Shown: piece by piece, positions 28,921 to 44,300 of the stretch
How the letters are laid out: every line of letters begins with the position of its first letter
Numbering within the stretch: the stretch's first letter is position 1
Assembly: GCF_024713945.1 (NCBI RefSeq)
Contig: NC_134684.1
Span: 1,159,001-1,223,000 of the forward strand
DNA: 64,000 nucleotides
DNA from: Dermatophagoides farinae
Taxonomy: Eukaryota > Arthropoda > Arachnida > Sarcoptiformes > Pyroglyphidae
Direction of reading: 5' to 3'
Program-made: the position numbers and the translations under genes
Notes under the pieces: generated by a model
What the model was told of the DNA's origin: nothing
Databases searched by the model: none
What the model saw: only the letters and a program-made list of their open reading frames with translations

Positions 28921-29075
28921 ATAAGCCAAACGAGCAGCTATCTTATAACAAATTATGTCGGTTTCAATCTATGGTGTGTTTGTTTATTATTGAAATTCCA
29001 ATCCATTGTAAAAGATTTTATCAAACCAAACCTCGTGTTCCAACAACAATAACAACAACAACAATTGTTTTATTT

Positions 29076-29147
29076 GATTATTAGTTCGTGTGTGTTATTC
29101 GATTATTAGTTTGTGTGTGTTATTCGATTATTAGTTCGTGTGTGTGT
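29076..29147. repeat. 25-bp minisatellite, three copies, just upstream of DNAJB start
   Basis: Unit begins GATTATTAGTTCGTGTGTGT and starts at 29076, 29101 and 29126, an exact 25-bp period with one C/T difference in the middle copy and the last unit truncated. It ends 38 bp before the ATG at 29186, so it is in the 5' UTR or core promoter. Confidence 0.85.
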
Positions 29148-29185
29148 AGGTGTGTAAATCATCCATAATATCCCATTGAATAAAA

Positions 29186-31274
<2,089 letters not shown>

Positions 31275-32222
31275 AATGACAAAACAAAATTGGCAATGTG
31301 GCTTATATTTATATAGAAAAGAAAAGAAATGGCCTTTTTATTTGGAATCATCATTCATCAGCTCTCATCATCATAATCATAATCATAATCGTCATCATCA
31401 TCATTATTTTGAGCCTTAACCTTACATGCATTTTTTATGTCAACTCTTGTGTATCTCCATTGTCATTTTCAAAAAAAAACAAAACACATGCATCACCATT
31501 TCGAATACTAAAAAAAAACACCGTTTATTATTATTCTAATAATCTTTCTTTAATTATCCCCAATAAGTATCTGAAATTGTTTTTTTTTTTGCTGTTGTTG
31601 TTGTTGTCGTTGTTGTTGTATCCTTGTTTTGTTATACATTGTGTTGATTTTATATATGTGTGTGTGTCTTGTTTTGGTTATTATCATCATCATCATTACA
31701 GCACACAGCAACAACAATAACAAAGAAAGAAACAACAAAAAAAAATAACTTGATTGATAATCATTGATTTGATTTGATGGACTTTGATTATTATTGTGTT
31801 TTGGGCCCCGATTTACTAACACACACACACACACATACATGTGCAACAAGTTGCTTGTTATATTGTTTTGTTTTGATGTCCTAAAAGGGCCTGTTATCTG
31901 TTTTTGTTGTTGTTGATGGATGTACCTGGATTATTGTCTAATTGGTCAAAAAAAAAAATAAAACGATTTTTTTTTTGTTTTTGTTTTTTTGTTGTTGTTG
32001 CGAATGATTAGTGTTGTTGGGAATTTTCCTTTTGATGAAATGGAATAGCTGATTTGTGACTATCGCATTTTACTCTACTATACTGCTGTTTGTTTTGCAT
32101 CAGATTTGTCAATCAAACACTTGAAATCTGATCATTATAAATCAATCTAATTTTCGATCAAAATTTTACCATAATGAATACAGGATATCTGTATATTCCT
32201 CAATCATTGTTTTTTTTTTGTT
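31275..32222. other. 3' flank of DNAJB gene
   Basis: AT-rich with (ATC/ATA)n near 31366-31404, (GTT)n near 31594-31617 and (CA)n at 31819-31834. No gene was seen. Confidence 0.5.
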
Positions 32223-32402
32223 TCATTTGGCACCAATTGATTCACTCAATGTGTGTGTGTATTGTGTAGAATCATGCAAAATGGAATAATCCCATTTCTT
32301 ATAGATAATTTTTTTCCAGATTTTATCAACATTTTCGATAGATCTTGATTGATTGATGATATCGATGTCAAAATCAAGGTTTTTTTTGTTTTCATCTGTC
32401 AT
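32223..32402 (-). CDS. Possible small open frame or exon, 59 codons
   Basis: The frame starts at an ATG at 32402 (MTDENKKNLDFDIDIINQ) and ends at 32223. It is not built of simple repeats and has a balanced residue composition (for example VDKIWKKIIYKKWDYSILHD), which distinguishes it from the repeat frames nearby. No family is recognised and no splice sites were confirmed. It may be an exon of an unannotated gene or chance. Confidence 0.2.
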   Translation of the reverse strand: MTDENKKNLDFDIDIINQSRSIENVDKIWKKIIYKKWDYSILHDSTQYTHTLSESIGAK

Positions 32403-32553
32403 TTTCAAGTGTTCATTAAGTGTTTGCTTTAAAAACAGGTAAAATTATGATGTATAAATACAATATATACCATCTTAAGTTCTATTTGTGCTGTCATTGA
32501 GCAAAAGAATTATTAGTTAGTTAAAAGTGACAATTCTTATTACCAAATAACAA

Positions 32554-32935
32554 ATGTTTAAACATTATCGTTATTCATTATTCACCACACAGTGTCATAA
32601 ATTACTGTGTTTGGTCAACATTATTATCATATTGGTATTGTTAATCAATGTTCATACAAGCCATCAAGTTCCAATACAATCAGAATCTAAATCCATAATA
32701 AATTCTGAAACCAGTATAATAAAATTCGATAGTATGGATGATTTGAAAAAATATTGCCATTATATTTGCTGGAAACATCCATCATATGGTGGTGAAATTT
32801 GTCATTGTGATTCGGTAAGTACAATAAGTAGTGTTTGTTTGTTCGAAATCTCACGGAAATTTGTTTGTTTGTTTGTTTTTTTTCATTATCCACCCATAGT
32901 CACCAATGATAAAAGCTCATCATTCGTTAAACTGA
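32554..32935 (+). CDS. Small secreted peptide precursor with C-x3-C-x10-C-x-C motif, 98 aa
   Basis: Not recognised. Exon 1 is 32554-32814 (87 codons) and exon 2 is 32900-32935 (11 codons and stop), separated by an 85-bp GT..AG intron (GTAAGT, CCATAG) in phase 0. Without splicing the frame reads on to about 131 codons. Residues 18-36 (LLCLVNIIIILVLLINVHTS) form a signal peptide core after a basic N-terminus. A mature region follows with an acidic stretch (IIKFDSMDDLKKYCHYICWK) and four cysteines arranged C-x3-C-x10-C-x-C within YCHYICWKHPSYGGEICHCD. This is the layout of a small disulfide-bonded secreted peptide such as a neuropeptide, antimicrobial or cuticular-gland product. No Lys-Arg or Arg-Arg processing site flanks the motif. 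Function is unknown. Confidence 0.55.
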
Positions 32936-33958
32936 ATCCCAATAATTAAATGATGTTCTACAACAGACTGCATAATACATATACAAGATGAATGAAATTG
33001 ATTTGTTTTCATCATCATTTATTTTTTTTTTTAATGAATAAAGATTTTTTTTCGATCGAAAATGCCATTTTTTTCGATTGAGGTTCTCGTTGTTGTTGTT
33101 GTTGTTGTTGATGTTGTTCTTTGCCCTTAATGATGATGATTGATTGAAGTGAAAATTATTTTTAACCCTATATCATTATCGATAAATGATGGCCACCTCA
33201 TTTCTCATTGATGTACAATTACATTATTCGGATAATGAAGATGATGATGATGGTTACTATCCAAGTAACAAAAAAAAAAGAGAAAACTGGTCACTTTCGG
33301 CTATCTGGAAATTGTTTAGGTGGGCACTCTCGTTAGTCTTTAGCTGTACATGTTTTTTTTTTCTTACATTACCTGGAATAGTCGATTTTTTTCAAAAAAG
33401 AAATATTTAAGAGATAATGAATATGAATATAAATGTAATGGTGGTGGTGGTCGTCGTCGTCGTGGTCGTATAAACTCGAAATGATTGAACAAACAACAAA
33501 AAAAAAATATCCTGTCCAAAAGAGATGATATAAAGAGAAAAATGTTATTTTTTTTTATTCACCAGTCCAGTAGGTTTTTTCAACTCAAAATCTTCGGATC
33601 ACTAATTTCAATCACAATCAAAAGAAAAAAAAACATTGACAAAATTGTCTTCTAGTATCCAAGTTTCACAAAAGAATCACAAGAATTCACATTCGAAAAT
33701 AAAAAATTCATCGACAAACGCCATCTTGCGTTTAAATTAAAGTTTTGTTTTCATTGCGTTTTCATCCAAATCCATTTCATATGTTTGGTCTGTTTGTTTG
33801 TGTGAATAATTTTAGCCGGGTAAACTCTCTGTTCCATTGATTGTTGATGACGATGAAGTAAATCATTAAACCTGGTCATCTATTTTATTGATAATTTTTT
33901 TTGCGTTTGGAGAATATCAAGAAAAAATTCGCTCCATAATCATCATCATCATTGTAGA
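32936..33958. other. Spacer between secreted peptide gene and PDSS1
   Basis: About 1 kb. A 74-codon frame at 33186-33410 (starts MMATSFLIDVQLHYSDNEDD, then a hydrophobic segment WALSLVFSCTCFFFLTLPGI) is possible as a small membrane protein, but it has no recognised relatives and contains an acidic GAT repeat. It is left here as a note. (GTT)n lies at 33090-33110 and (GGT/GTC)n at 33437-33468. Confidence 0.35.
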
Positions 33959-35916
33959 ATGGCATTTCATTACCATCATCGTATTCATCAATATATGTGG
34001 CCAATATTATTAAAAACCATTCGATGTTCTCGAATAATTGGCCATTTGAATCGTCCATTTTCAACAATCACCACCACTAAACTACGATTAACCATCAATC
34101 ATTCGGTAAGTCTCATACCATTCGATTCTTTGAGACTTTTTAAATATTTTTTTTTTAAATGGAGTAAAATTAGAATTCTGAATTTGCTTTTGTACCAATC
34201 CATACTAATCATTGACAAATCAAATGAAATCAACATTTGGACATTAAGTTATATAACTTTTACCTGCATTTGTCGAACAAGTTTTCTGACATAGTTATGT
34301 TTTCTTTTTGTGTGTGTGTGTGTGTGCGTGAAACATTGTTGCCCGAAATCGCCATATCACCATCTTGGTATTATGATAATAGTTATGAGAAAAAAAGTAG
34401 TCGAACCGCTTTTTCCATTATCCAACTGTATATGACCATTATGTTTGATCGTTGATGATTACCTAAATTGCAATGACCCGAGGCATCAACCGAATCGATA
34501 GAGTTGTGTAAGAAAGGATGGAAGAAAAACTATGTCGGTCGGTCGGTCGCCCGATCAATCTTGATTAATATGATGACCAAAATTTATTCATTACATTCAA
34601 TTCATTTTTATTCTTTTTTAATTGGTTCAGAATTTATTATGTCATCATCATCATTATCATTATCATCATCATCAAAATGTACATCGAACCTTATTCACCA
34701 ATTGTATGCCATTATCATCACAACAGCAACAGCTAGATACTACTCAACAACAACAACAACAACAGCAACCTTTGGCCAATAGAAAAGTAGACCCATTCAA
34801 ATTGGTTCAAAATGATCTTGATAACCTATATACGGAAATTAAAAATGAATTAAAGAGTGAAATGCCAGAATTAGAACAAATATCTACTTATTATTTTGAT
34901 GGCCAAGGCAAAGCAATACGACCATTGATAGTTATATTGATTGCACGTGCAATGAATTTTCATATGACTAGTAATTCGGATCTGCTCAATTCACAAAAAC
35001 GAGTTGCTCTCATTATCGAAATGATACATACAGCTAGCTTAATACATGATGATGTTATCGATTCGGCTGATACCCGCCGTGGTAAACCATCGGTCAATGT
35101 ACTTTGGGGTCAGAAAAAATCAATTTTTGCCGGCGATTTTGTCATATCCAAAGGTTCACAAATGTTGGCTCGTTTGAATAGCCCAGTGCTTGTATCAATA
35201 TTGTCCGAGGTAAGTTTTTATTTTTAATTTTTTTTTTTTTTTGATTCTATTTTGACAATGGAAAATGATTCGTCCATATCCAAACATAGGCAATCATTGA
35301 CCTAGTTTTAGGTGAATTCATGCAAATGGGATCAAAAAAGGATGAAAAAGAACGTTTTTCACATTATATACAGAAAACATTCAAAAAGACTGCCAGTCTT
35401 ATTGCATACACCTGTAGAGCAGTGACCTATCTGGCTACAACCGATCATGGATTGCAGGAAGCAGCATTCGAATATGGCAAGAATCTTGGTATTGCATTCC
35501 AATTGGTCGATGATCTATTAGATTTTGTATCAAGCAAAGATGAATTAGGTAAACCGGCAGCAAATGATTTGAAACTTGGTCTGGCTACGGCACCGGTTTT
35601 ATTTGCATGTGAAAAATTTCCTGAACTAAATGAAATGATTATACGTCGATTTTCTGAACCAGGTGATGTTGAAAAAACATATGATGCTGTAATGAAGGTA
35701 ATACCGATTTTATTTCATTGTGTCTTTCTTTTCAATATTAATTAATTATATATCATCACTTATTTAAATAATTAGAGCGATGGTCTAAATCATACACGAA
35801 TGTTAGCACAACAACATGCCGATGAAGCTGCACGTCAAATATCCAATTTACGTGATACACCAGAAAAACAGGCATTGCTTACGTTATGCGATATGGTACT
35901 TAATCGAAAAAAATAA
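33959..35916 (+). CDS. PDSS1: All-trans-polyprenyl diphosphate synthase subunit 1 (ubiquinone side chain)
   Basis: Mitochondrial enzyme that elongates the isoprenoid tail of ubiquinone, normally with PDSS2. Exons 33959-34105, 34631-35209, 35290-35697, 35776-35916; 424 aa. The start ATG at 33959 gives MAFHYHHRIHQYMWPILLKT, a basic, acid-free presequence; the frame of exon 2 has no ATG at its beginning, so exon 1 is needed. Catalytic motifs: FDGQGKAIRPLI (138-149), first Asp-rich motif IHDDVIDSADTRRG with DDVID at 189-193, second motif DDLLDFVSSKDELGKP with DDLLD at 316-320, both binding Mg-diphosphate. The C-terminus SDGLNHTRMLAQQHADEAAR is typical. A His-rich then Gln-rich segment (50-96), encoded by CAT and CAA repeats, separates presequence from catalytic domain and is unusual. 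The stop converges on YME1L at 406 bp. Confidence 0.95.
34106..34630 (+). other. Intron 1 of PDSS1
   Basis: 525 bp, GTAAGT to GGTTCAG. It includes a (GT)n tract at 34311-34326. Nothing else was seen. Confidence 0.75.
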
Positions 35917-36322
35917 TTATACAAATATGTAAACTAAAATCACCACACAACTATAGAAAAAAAAATTTTTAATTCACAAGACCAAAAAAAAAAAAAACAA
36001 AACAAAACAAAAAAACTAACAATCAATCAAACGAGAACGTAAAAATTGTGATCAATTTGTTAAAAATTTTATTTCATTTCATTTCATTTTTTTATTATTA
36101 TAAATATCCTCATCATCAATCAATTATTGGAGCCCATAAAATTTTTCATCTTCCCTTCATTTTTTTTTTTATATCACAAAATTATACAATTTACACAATT
36201 TATTACTTGTGAAACAACATACATAAAGGAAATCAATCAAAATTGTGATTTGTTTTTTTTTTCTTCTATTGCTCCTTTTCCTTGCTATTATAATAATATT
36301 ATTATTATTAGAGATGAGACTT
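35917..36322. other. Convergent 3' flanks of PDSS1 and YME1L
   Basis: 406 bp, AT-rich, with poly-A runs at 35957-36013. Nothing else was seen. Confidence 0.5.
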
Positions 36323-38993
36323 TTAATTGGCCAATAATTGTTTAATTTCCTCTGCATTCAATGTTTCATGTTTTAACAGGGCTTCGGCTAATTTTGCATG
36401 TTGTTGACTATGAGATTTCAATATGTTCTTGGCTCGATCATATGATTCCTGTATTTTTTTTTTGGTAGATTTATATTATTATTATTATTATCATTATTAA
36501 ATCGAATGTATAATTTTTATTAAACTATAAAAAAAATTTAAACTTACCTGTAGAATTCGTTTGATTTCATTGTCAATCAGTTCAGATGTTAAATTAGATA
36601 ATTCATTGACAACCACCAATGAATTATGGTCATCATCAAAAGTACGTAATCCAACCTATATGGCAGCAATAGGAAAATAGGAATCTGAATTCAAAAGTTA
36701 TAAAAATTGATTGCCTTACCTTTTCGGACATTCCTAAATCTTTGACCATACTGGTTGCCATTTTGGTTGCCTTTTTCAAATCACTAGATGCACCTGTAGT
36801 GATACGATCTGGACCAAAAATCAGTTCTTCAGCCACACGACCACCCATTAATGTATCCATTGTGGCCAACATTTGATTTCGTGTTACATGATAGGATTCT
36901 TTCTCTGGAATATATGCTGTATGACCAAGCGATGGACCTCGAGGTATAATGGTCACTTTATGTAATGGATGTGAATCTTTAGTATAATAAGAAACAAGAG
37001 CATGACCGGCTTCATGATAAGCGGTTATTTTATTTGCTTCTTCGTCTGGAATTCGATGCTTCTTTTCTGGACCCATCAGAACTTTATCGCGAGAATTTTC
37101 AATATATTCCATGGGCACATCATTCAAACCATCGATAACTGCTCGCAATGCAGCTTGATTGATTAAATTTTCCAAATCAGCACCGGTAAAGCCAACAGTT
37201 CCACGAGCCAGTACGTCTAAATCGACATCCGAAGAATATTTGATTTTTCCCAAATACAATTGGATTATTTCTTTTCGTCCTTCAAAATCTGGCAAAGAAA
37301 CTTGAATCTCGACGTCGAAGCGACCAGGTCGAATAAGTGCTTTATCAAGATCATCACGACGATTTGTAGCGCCTAATACAATGACACCTTCGTTTTGTCG
37401 AAATCCATCCATTTCGGTCAACAACTGATTTATGGTCTGGTTAGCGTATGGATGCAACACTGAATTTGTACGTTTGGCGCCAACAGAATCTATTTCATCA
37501 ATAAAAATGACACACGGTGCTTTTTGTTTGGCTGTTGCAAACAAATCTCGTACACGTTTGGCACCTTGACCGACAAGTATCTCATCGAATTCTGGACCTG
37601 CAGCATGAAAAAATGGAACACCAGCTTCACCAGCTACTGCACGTGCAAGCAATGTTTTGCCAGTACCTGGTGGTCCAACTAACAAAACACCTTTTGGCAA
37701 TTTACCACCAAGAGATGAGAATTTTTCAGGATTCTTGAGAAATTCAACAATTTCTTGTAATTCTTGCTTAGCTTCATCGACACCTTTAACATCATTGAAT
37801 GTAACATCGATTTCTTCTTGTAAAACTTCATTGGTATCACCAAACAATACTCGACGAAACGTACCACCTATTATTTGAATGAGAAAGTCGAAATGTTAGA
37901 CATTGAGAAAAAAACCAAACGGTAAGTAAAACAAAACAAAACAAAAAGAGGAAAAAATAATAGCATGCGGCAACCAAACATAAATGAATACCGAATGTCT
38001 CACCCATAAATGATACAAGTATAGCCAATATGAGGATTATGCCCAATAAATCTCTGAATACATTGAAAACACGAAGTTTTCGTGATTGTGAATGTTTTGG
38101 ATCGGCAGCCGAATATCCTTCAGCAAATGCAATCTATGATTATGATTATCATCATCAATGTCTAAATAGTAAGCGATTTTCATATCGAACCAACCTTGAT
38201 ACGTTGTCGTTCTTCTTCGGTTAATTTTTCATCATTAAATAATGTTTTTAACTTTTCCGTTTCAAGTGGTACATCTTTTTTGAATATTGAGCCAAGTTTT
38301 AGATTAAAAGAATTTCTATTGTCCAAATATCTTCGATTGAGTGAGCTGCCAATTCCTGTATAACGATGTGAATGCGTTTTTGTATTGAAATATCGTCTTT
38401 GTTGTTGTTTACAATCAACATTATTGAGAATATCCACAGTCTGGCTAGCGAACAATTTGAATCGATGATTATTTATGCGTAGTGTATCTTTTTTTGAATT
38501 GTAAACTATCCTATATGGTTGTAACAATAAATGTTCCAATCCATTATGAGAATCGTTCGATGAAGATGATGAAAGCAAATTGGCTATGAAATCAATTTTA
38601 ACTCGATTACTTTTTGCATTGATTGATGGTTGGAAAAATTTTTCAATCACAAAATCAATTTGTTTTTCATCGATGATTTTCGCAATGACATCAGAAGCTC
38701 TTGTTGTTGTTGTTGACGTCGGTTTATCATTGGTTACCAAAATTGATTCACAGCTTGTAGATAATTTATTGCTATTTGTGGTTATAGCAATATTTTTCTG
38801 TTTTTGCGCACCTAATGGTGGTGATGATTGTATTTTACATTTCAATAAAGATGAAATGTGTGTAATCGACGGTAAAACCTGTAAATATTTCAAATTGAAT
38901 GAAAAAAATTGTTTGCTGAAAGGAAAAAATTTTCATAAATCTTACTTGTGAATTTAGATTCGTTAATGATGGAAATGCAACATTAAAACTCAT
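36323..38993 (-). CDS. YME1L: ATP-dependent zinc metalloprotease YME1L (i-AAA)
   Basis: Inner-membrane AAA protease with its active site in the mitochondrial intermembrane space; in animals it processes OPA1 and degrades proteins. Exons 38993-38946, 38878-38195, 38133-38004, 37867-36720, 36655-36548, 36448-36323; 747 aa. The acceptor at 38879 (TTTACAG) is needed to keep frame. N-terminal region is a long basic, Ser-rich mitochondrial segment. One membrane span ([16 protein letters not shown]) lies at about 273-287. AAA module: Walker A GPPGTGKT (352-359), Walker B VIFIDEID (407-414), second region of homology [18 protein letters not shown]. Protease: zinc site HEAGH (572-576) and ASSDLKKAT with the third ligand. 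The C-terminal helix is [21 protein letters not shown] single span and the motif set favour YME1L over AFG3L2, which has two. Confidence 0.96.
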
Positions 38994-41370
38994 ATTTTAA
39001 TCTATTTGATCATTTATATTGTAGAATAATCGAGTGTTGTATCTTAATCCGATGATTATGATGATGATGAGTGATGATGAAATGTGTGAGATTACAAAAA
39101 CCGACAATAATAATAAAAAAAGTTTGTCGCAAACAAACTCTCTTTATAAGATGTTAGACATTGTAAATGGATAAATAGGGAAAAATAATTTTGCTCCCAA
39201 ATTCCAAACAATAAACAAAGAAAATGATTAATTCAACTAATAATTATCATACATATGAATTGAATGAAATGAATTACTAAATCCAAAAACACATGAGGTC
39301 AGAATTTTTTTTTTTTTCATTTCTCTTTCGCTGAATAATTCTATCACTATTTGGGTGTAAATAGCCACATATTCAACTAATAATTCAAATTATCAAATTT
39401 TTTTACGATTTAAAATCCATAAATAAATGAAATTTTTTTCCGATATTAAAATTACCTGTATAACAAAGGTATGAATTTTTATGAAAAAAAAATTTAAAAT
39501 TTTCTTTTGAAAACAAAATTAAATTGAAATTTTTTTGTTCCAAAAAAATCAATACCGGCTTTATTATCTATGAATAATAATAGATGTCATTACTATCGAA
39601 AAAAAAATTCTCCATTTGGGTGAATATGGTGGTAGACACACACACAATTGACTACTACCATTACTACTACTACTACCACTGTTGTTGCTGTTGCTAACAA
39701 CAAACAATTAACGACAATTATACAAAAATGAAAGAACACGCCCTCTATCAAATATCGATATACTTATACCATTACTACTACTACTACTATTACGACTACC
39801 ACTACTACTTTGGCCACCTATTGACAAATCGAATGAATTAAAATCCTATATATCCTATTTTTCACTGTGTATATTTTCGGTGATTCGGTGTGTGTGTGTG
39901 TGTGTTTGTATGTGGAGTCGAAACTCTATTATCATGGCAGCGTTTTTCATTTGAGTTAATGGCGTTTTTTTTTTCTCTTGTTTGCTTACATACAGTGTTT
40001 ATTGTGCATTGAGATTTTTTTTTGTTTCTTCTCGTTCCCTATCGCTAGCGCGTCCATATTATTCATTCATTTTTGTCTGTAACAGTTCATCCCCCACCTC
40101 CATTTCATCAAAAAAAAAAATTTTTTTTTTCTTCTCATCTCGTCTCTTTTCTATTCGTTCAACATTATGGGCGATCATCATCATCATCGGTGTTTCATAT
40201 ATGAAACCATCATCAAACGATAATCGAGGATTCTAATGCTTCTTTTTTAAGTTTCGCTCACCAAAAAAAAAAACTTACTTTTTCTCCTAATACTATGTGT
40301 GTATGTGTGATGTGACGACAAAGAAAAGAAAAGAAAAGAAAAACTTTTTTTTTTTTTGGAAGAACAAGACACCACCAACCACACACACACACAAAAAAAA
40401 ATAACCAACACCAACAACGCCGCTTAAATTTTGGCCTATACGTTTCGGTTTAAGTTTTTTTTTTTGATTCCTTATACCCGTTTATCGTTTATTGTATCAC
40501 ATTTTTGTTTGTTGTAATAATAAATTTATTATCACGACTACCGTCAGTGTGTGTAAAAGAAAAATTAATGGTGAATATTATCATCGTTTATTTGCTGTTG
40601 AATTAATTGAATGGTTCGTTGGTGTATTATTTCATCATCATCATCATTTTTTTCATAAAAGTGTGGTTTCCTCTTCATAATTCCTGTCGATAATATCTTG
40701 ATTCTTTTTTCTTTTTTTTTTTGATTCAACGAATTTTGACAACGAATTGTTGCGTTTGTTTATATTGTGATCGTATAAAACCACCCCCTTCATTCGTGTA
40801 TTATATTAAAACCAGTATCCGCGTGTGTGTGTGTGGGTGGGTATGATTATGAAAAACAGCCCGTTCCAAACACGATTTCGTATTTCGTATATTCAATGAT
40901 TAGAATCATTGACAGAAATGTTATTTGCCGTTTAAATAATTCATTTTTCAATACTGATCATTCGAACACACTATTGCCTGTAATTTCATCATTTTATAGA
41001 ATTGATTTCATCATATTCATCATCATCTAATAATCGGAATAACCCTTTACTCTAGTCATCGTCATCATCATTTATGATGGTGATGATGATGATGGTGTTG
41101 TCAATTTATTTGGAATACATGCAAAAAAAATGCATGATTACTAAATTCCAATAATCCATCATTTAATGATGATGATGACCAATATATTGTCATGTCATAT
41201 TCTTTATCCATTTGGTGAGTTGTCTTGTTGATGATTAAGATTTTCTTTTCGATTCATTGATAAATTCTTTTTTTTTATTTGTTTTGACTTAATAAAAAAT
41301 GATGAAATACAGTAAATTTACATATATTGATTGATGAATATTGAAACATCAAAATATCAACATTGTTGCA
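38994..41370. other. Divergent intergenic region between YME1L and KANSL1
   Basis: About 2.4 kb containing both promoters. It holds (TAC)n clusters at 39660-39680 and 39770-39815, (GT)n at 39890-39905 and 40820-40835, AAAAG repeats at 40318-40342, (CA)n at 40380-40394 and (GAT)n around 41070-41097. Non-coding exons of KANSL1 may lie here. No coding exon was recognised. Confidence 0.5.
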
Positions 41371-44300
41371 ATGACGTGTTCGAGCGCAATTATATCATTC
41401 AATTTTCCTATTCAAAATCATGAATTATTGAATATAAACACTGTGGATAAAATAAAAGATAATACAACGACTACAACGAACACGTCAACCACATCATTTC
41501 TTCATCATTCACAAACGAAAATATCGCCCACAAATCAATCATTAACAAAATTAGATCAATCAAATAGCTGTGTAACATTGGTCGAAAATATTCAAATCTT
41601 CAAAAACGATTTGACAGTGACCAACAAGATCAATAAGGAAGCATCAGCATCGGATTCTTCTTCGATCCAAACATTGAGCAATCTAGGCACTAATATGAAT
41701 AACGGGCTTTCGAACGGTCACGATCATCGACTAAATCTTGACTTTGATCCAACAACGACAACATCAACAACAACAGCAACCAATACGTCTACAACGACTA
41801 CCGGTTTGCCGGTTATATCATCATCATCATCAACATCTTTGTCGACAACAGCAATGGGAATCCTAAGTAGCCCGGAAAATTCAAATTTTCTTCTATTTCC
41901 ACATGCACGTCGTGATGGATCATCAGATTTTAAGATTCTAGAGAATGGTGATGGTAGTGATGAAGTAGATTCGACAACATCCAGTCAACAAGATTGGACC
42001 AGTACGATGAATACTTTATCCGTTGATCAGTTATCAAATGATAAAAATTGTCCGAAATTGTCCAATCTAACCAACAGTGACAACAATGAAAGTCATACTC
42101 TACCTCAGATTACTACGACAATTTCGTTAACATCATCAACAACAACAACAACAACAGCAACAAATCATAAAACAATCGATAGTAACGCCTTAAGGACAGA
42201 CCAAATTCCTGCTACAAGTATGGAATCCATGACCACAACAAACAATTGTTTAACAATGATTAAATGCAACAACAATACTAATAATGAAAATAGTCTAGTT
42301 CAAAATTCTTGTGATTCGAAAATTCAATGTACATCATCATCGTCATCAGCATTATCTTCAAATCAGCCAACACAACAACAATCGATATCATGTTTTCCTA
42401 GTGCTGTTCTTGATGGTGACATAATGTCTATCGATAATGATGATCATCATCATAAGTCATCCAACAAATGTGATGTTGATGGTGATCATACAATCGAACT
42501 TTTGGGAACTACATTGGCTAATTCAGCTCCACCATCATCACCACAGTCATTATTGGACGATTTTGACATTAATTCTTCAAGCAATCATGTAATGTTGCCG
42601 ATAATTGTACAAAAGAAAGAAGAGGAAATAAAAGCACTTGAGCAACAACAATTTGAAAAACAAAAATCGATTTGTAATGATCTCTTGAGCAGACAGCAAA
42701 ATATGCAAAAAATCACTGCTGATATGAAACATAGAATCCGACGATTGCAATTACAATATACGCATAAAAATTTATCCAAACAAATGAAACAATTTATTGC
42801 TGAAAATCAACGATTAAACGCGGTCCATTGCCAACGATTTGAATTGGATTTCACTAATTTCATGAATCTTGATTATGGCATAGCTGGACCAACGACAATG
42901 TCGGGTGTTTTATCTTTAGATTCTCATCATAATCATCATCATCATCAACAACAACATCAATCGCCATTTATGCTGTCGCATCCATCGCAAAATGAACTGA
43001 AAATAAAATCAGATCATTTACCTATACAACCTTCCAAATCAGACCTAAAGCAAGCTGGTAGTAATCAAAATTTTTCCGATTCATCGTCTTTTCAACAAAC
43101 GACCATTAATAGACAAGCTAACCGATTGCAATCTGACCTCATCCTTTCCAATCAAGTATCGAATATTGATGTTCAACAGCAGCAGCAGCAACAACAAATG
43201 CATTTCCAGCCTAAAGAATCTTCATCGTCATCTAACTTGAGTCCACAGACAAGATCTCCACGATTAATTAGTCAGAATCGAGATAAACTATTAACGACAA
43301 TCGATTCTTGGCGTTACAATGTACGACATCTTGAATCAAAATATGATTCCGATGCGACAGAAAGTAGTTCGGGAGGTGAGAGCTGTGATGAATCGGAATC
43401 ATTTGATGATATTGTCATTGATAGTAAATCTATAATGGCAAATTCTACTTATTCAACAACGACGATTTTACCATCGCCTCTTTCGTCACATACGTGGCCG
43501 ACAATTCATCAACAACAATCTGCTGCTATTGCTAAACATCGAACTTCACTGTAAGTTGAATTCAATTTGGTGATTATGAATCATGGATCATCATCATTCT
43601 TTTTATTATTGACAGGCGTAATCGTTTGAGCTGGAAATGGTGCAATGAACGTAGCCAAATAGCATCACAATGGTCATGGCTACAAGCACATATATTGGAT
43701 CTGGAAACCAAATTAAGACAACAGACAGATCTGTTTCGTCATATTCGAACTACGAAAGGTACAATCAATTTCGGTGACAATGAAGTGGTTCAAAGGCAAT
43801 TGCCATCACCATCGCCATCGATCACAATTATCAATCATCATACAAGCCATCAGCAACAACCTGGACCTCAGAATTCACATTCTCATCATCATCATCATCA
43901 ACAGGGTTTATTATCATCTGTATCGGGGAGCAATTCATCATCGTCATCATCAATGAATCAAATCGGTTTAGATAGTCAAAAACATGAAGATATGACAAAA
44001 GATCTACAACAAACCAATTCAGAACCGGAACCTGAACAGTGTATGAGAACGATGCCATTCATCAGCATGAAACGGAGGAAATTGATATTTGCCGAACCAA
44101 ATTTGTCATTAGCATCGACAAAAAAGGCGGTTAAATATTCATCAGTTCAATGTTCATGTAATATTTATCCATCTCATGTGGCTTCTTGTGTCATTTGTAA
44201 TGGCCGATATAGCTATATGCATAGTATCGACACAGATTTGATGCCATATCATGAAAGAGTATCTTTACTTGATCCATCCTGTCATCCAAACCTATGTATA

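Larger units (their letters stand above)
26679..29185. other. Intergenic region between TECR and DNAJB gene
   Basis: About 2.5 kb holding both promoters. It contains (GT)n at 26949-26966, (GTTT)n at 27152-27174, (GAT)n at 27330-27349, (ATTC)n near 27760-27780, (GT)n at 28586-28602, (GGT)n at 28613-28629 and a 25-bp minisatellite at 29076-29147. A perfect heat-shock-element dimer (tGAAtaTTCt) lies at 28911-28920. No gene was recognised. Confidence 0.5.

Noticed and set aside
37517-37878. Plus-strand frames inside YME1L
   Set aside because: Antisense shadows of the AAA domain coding sequence.
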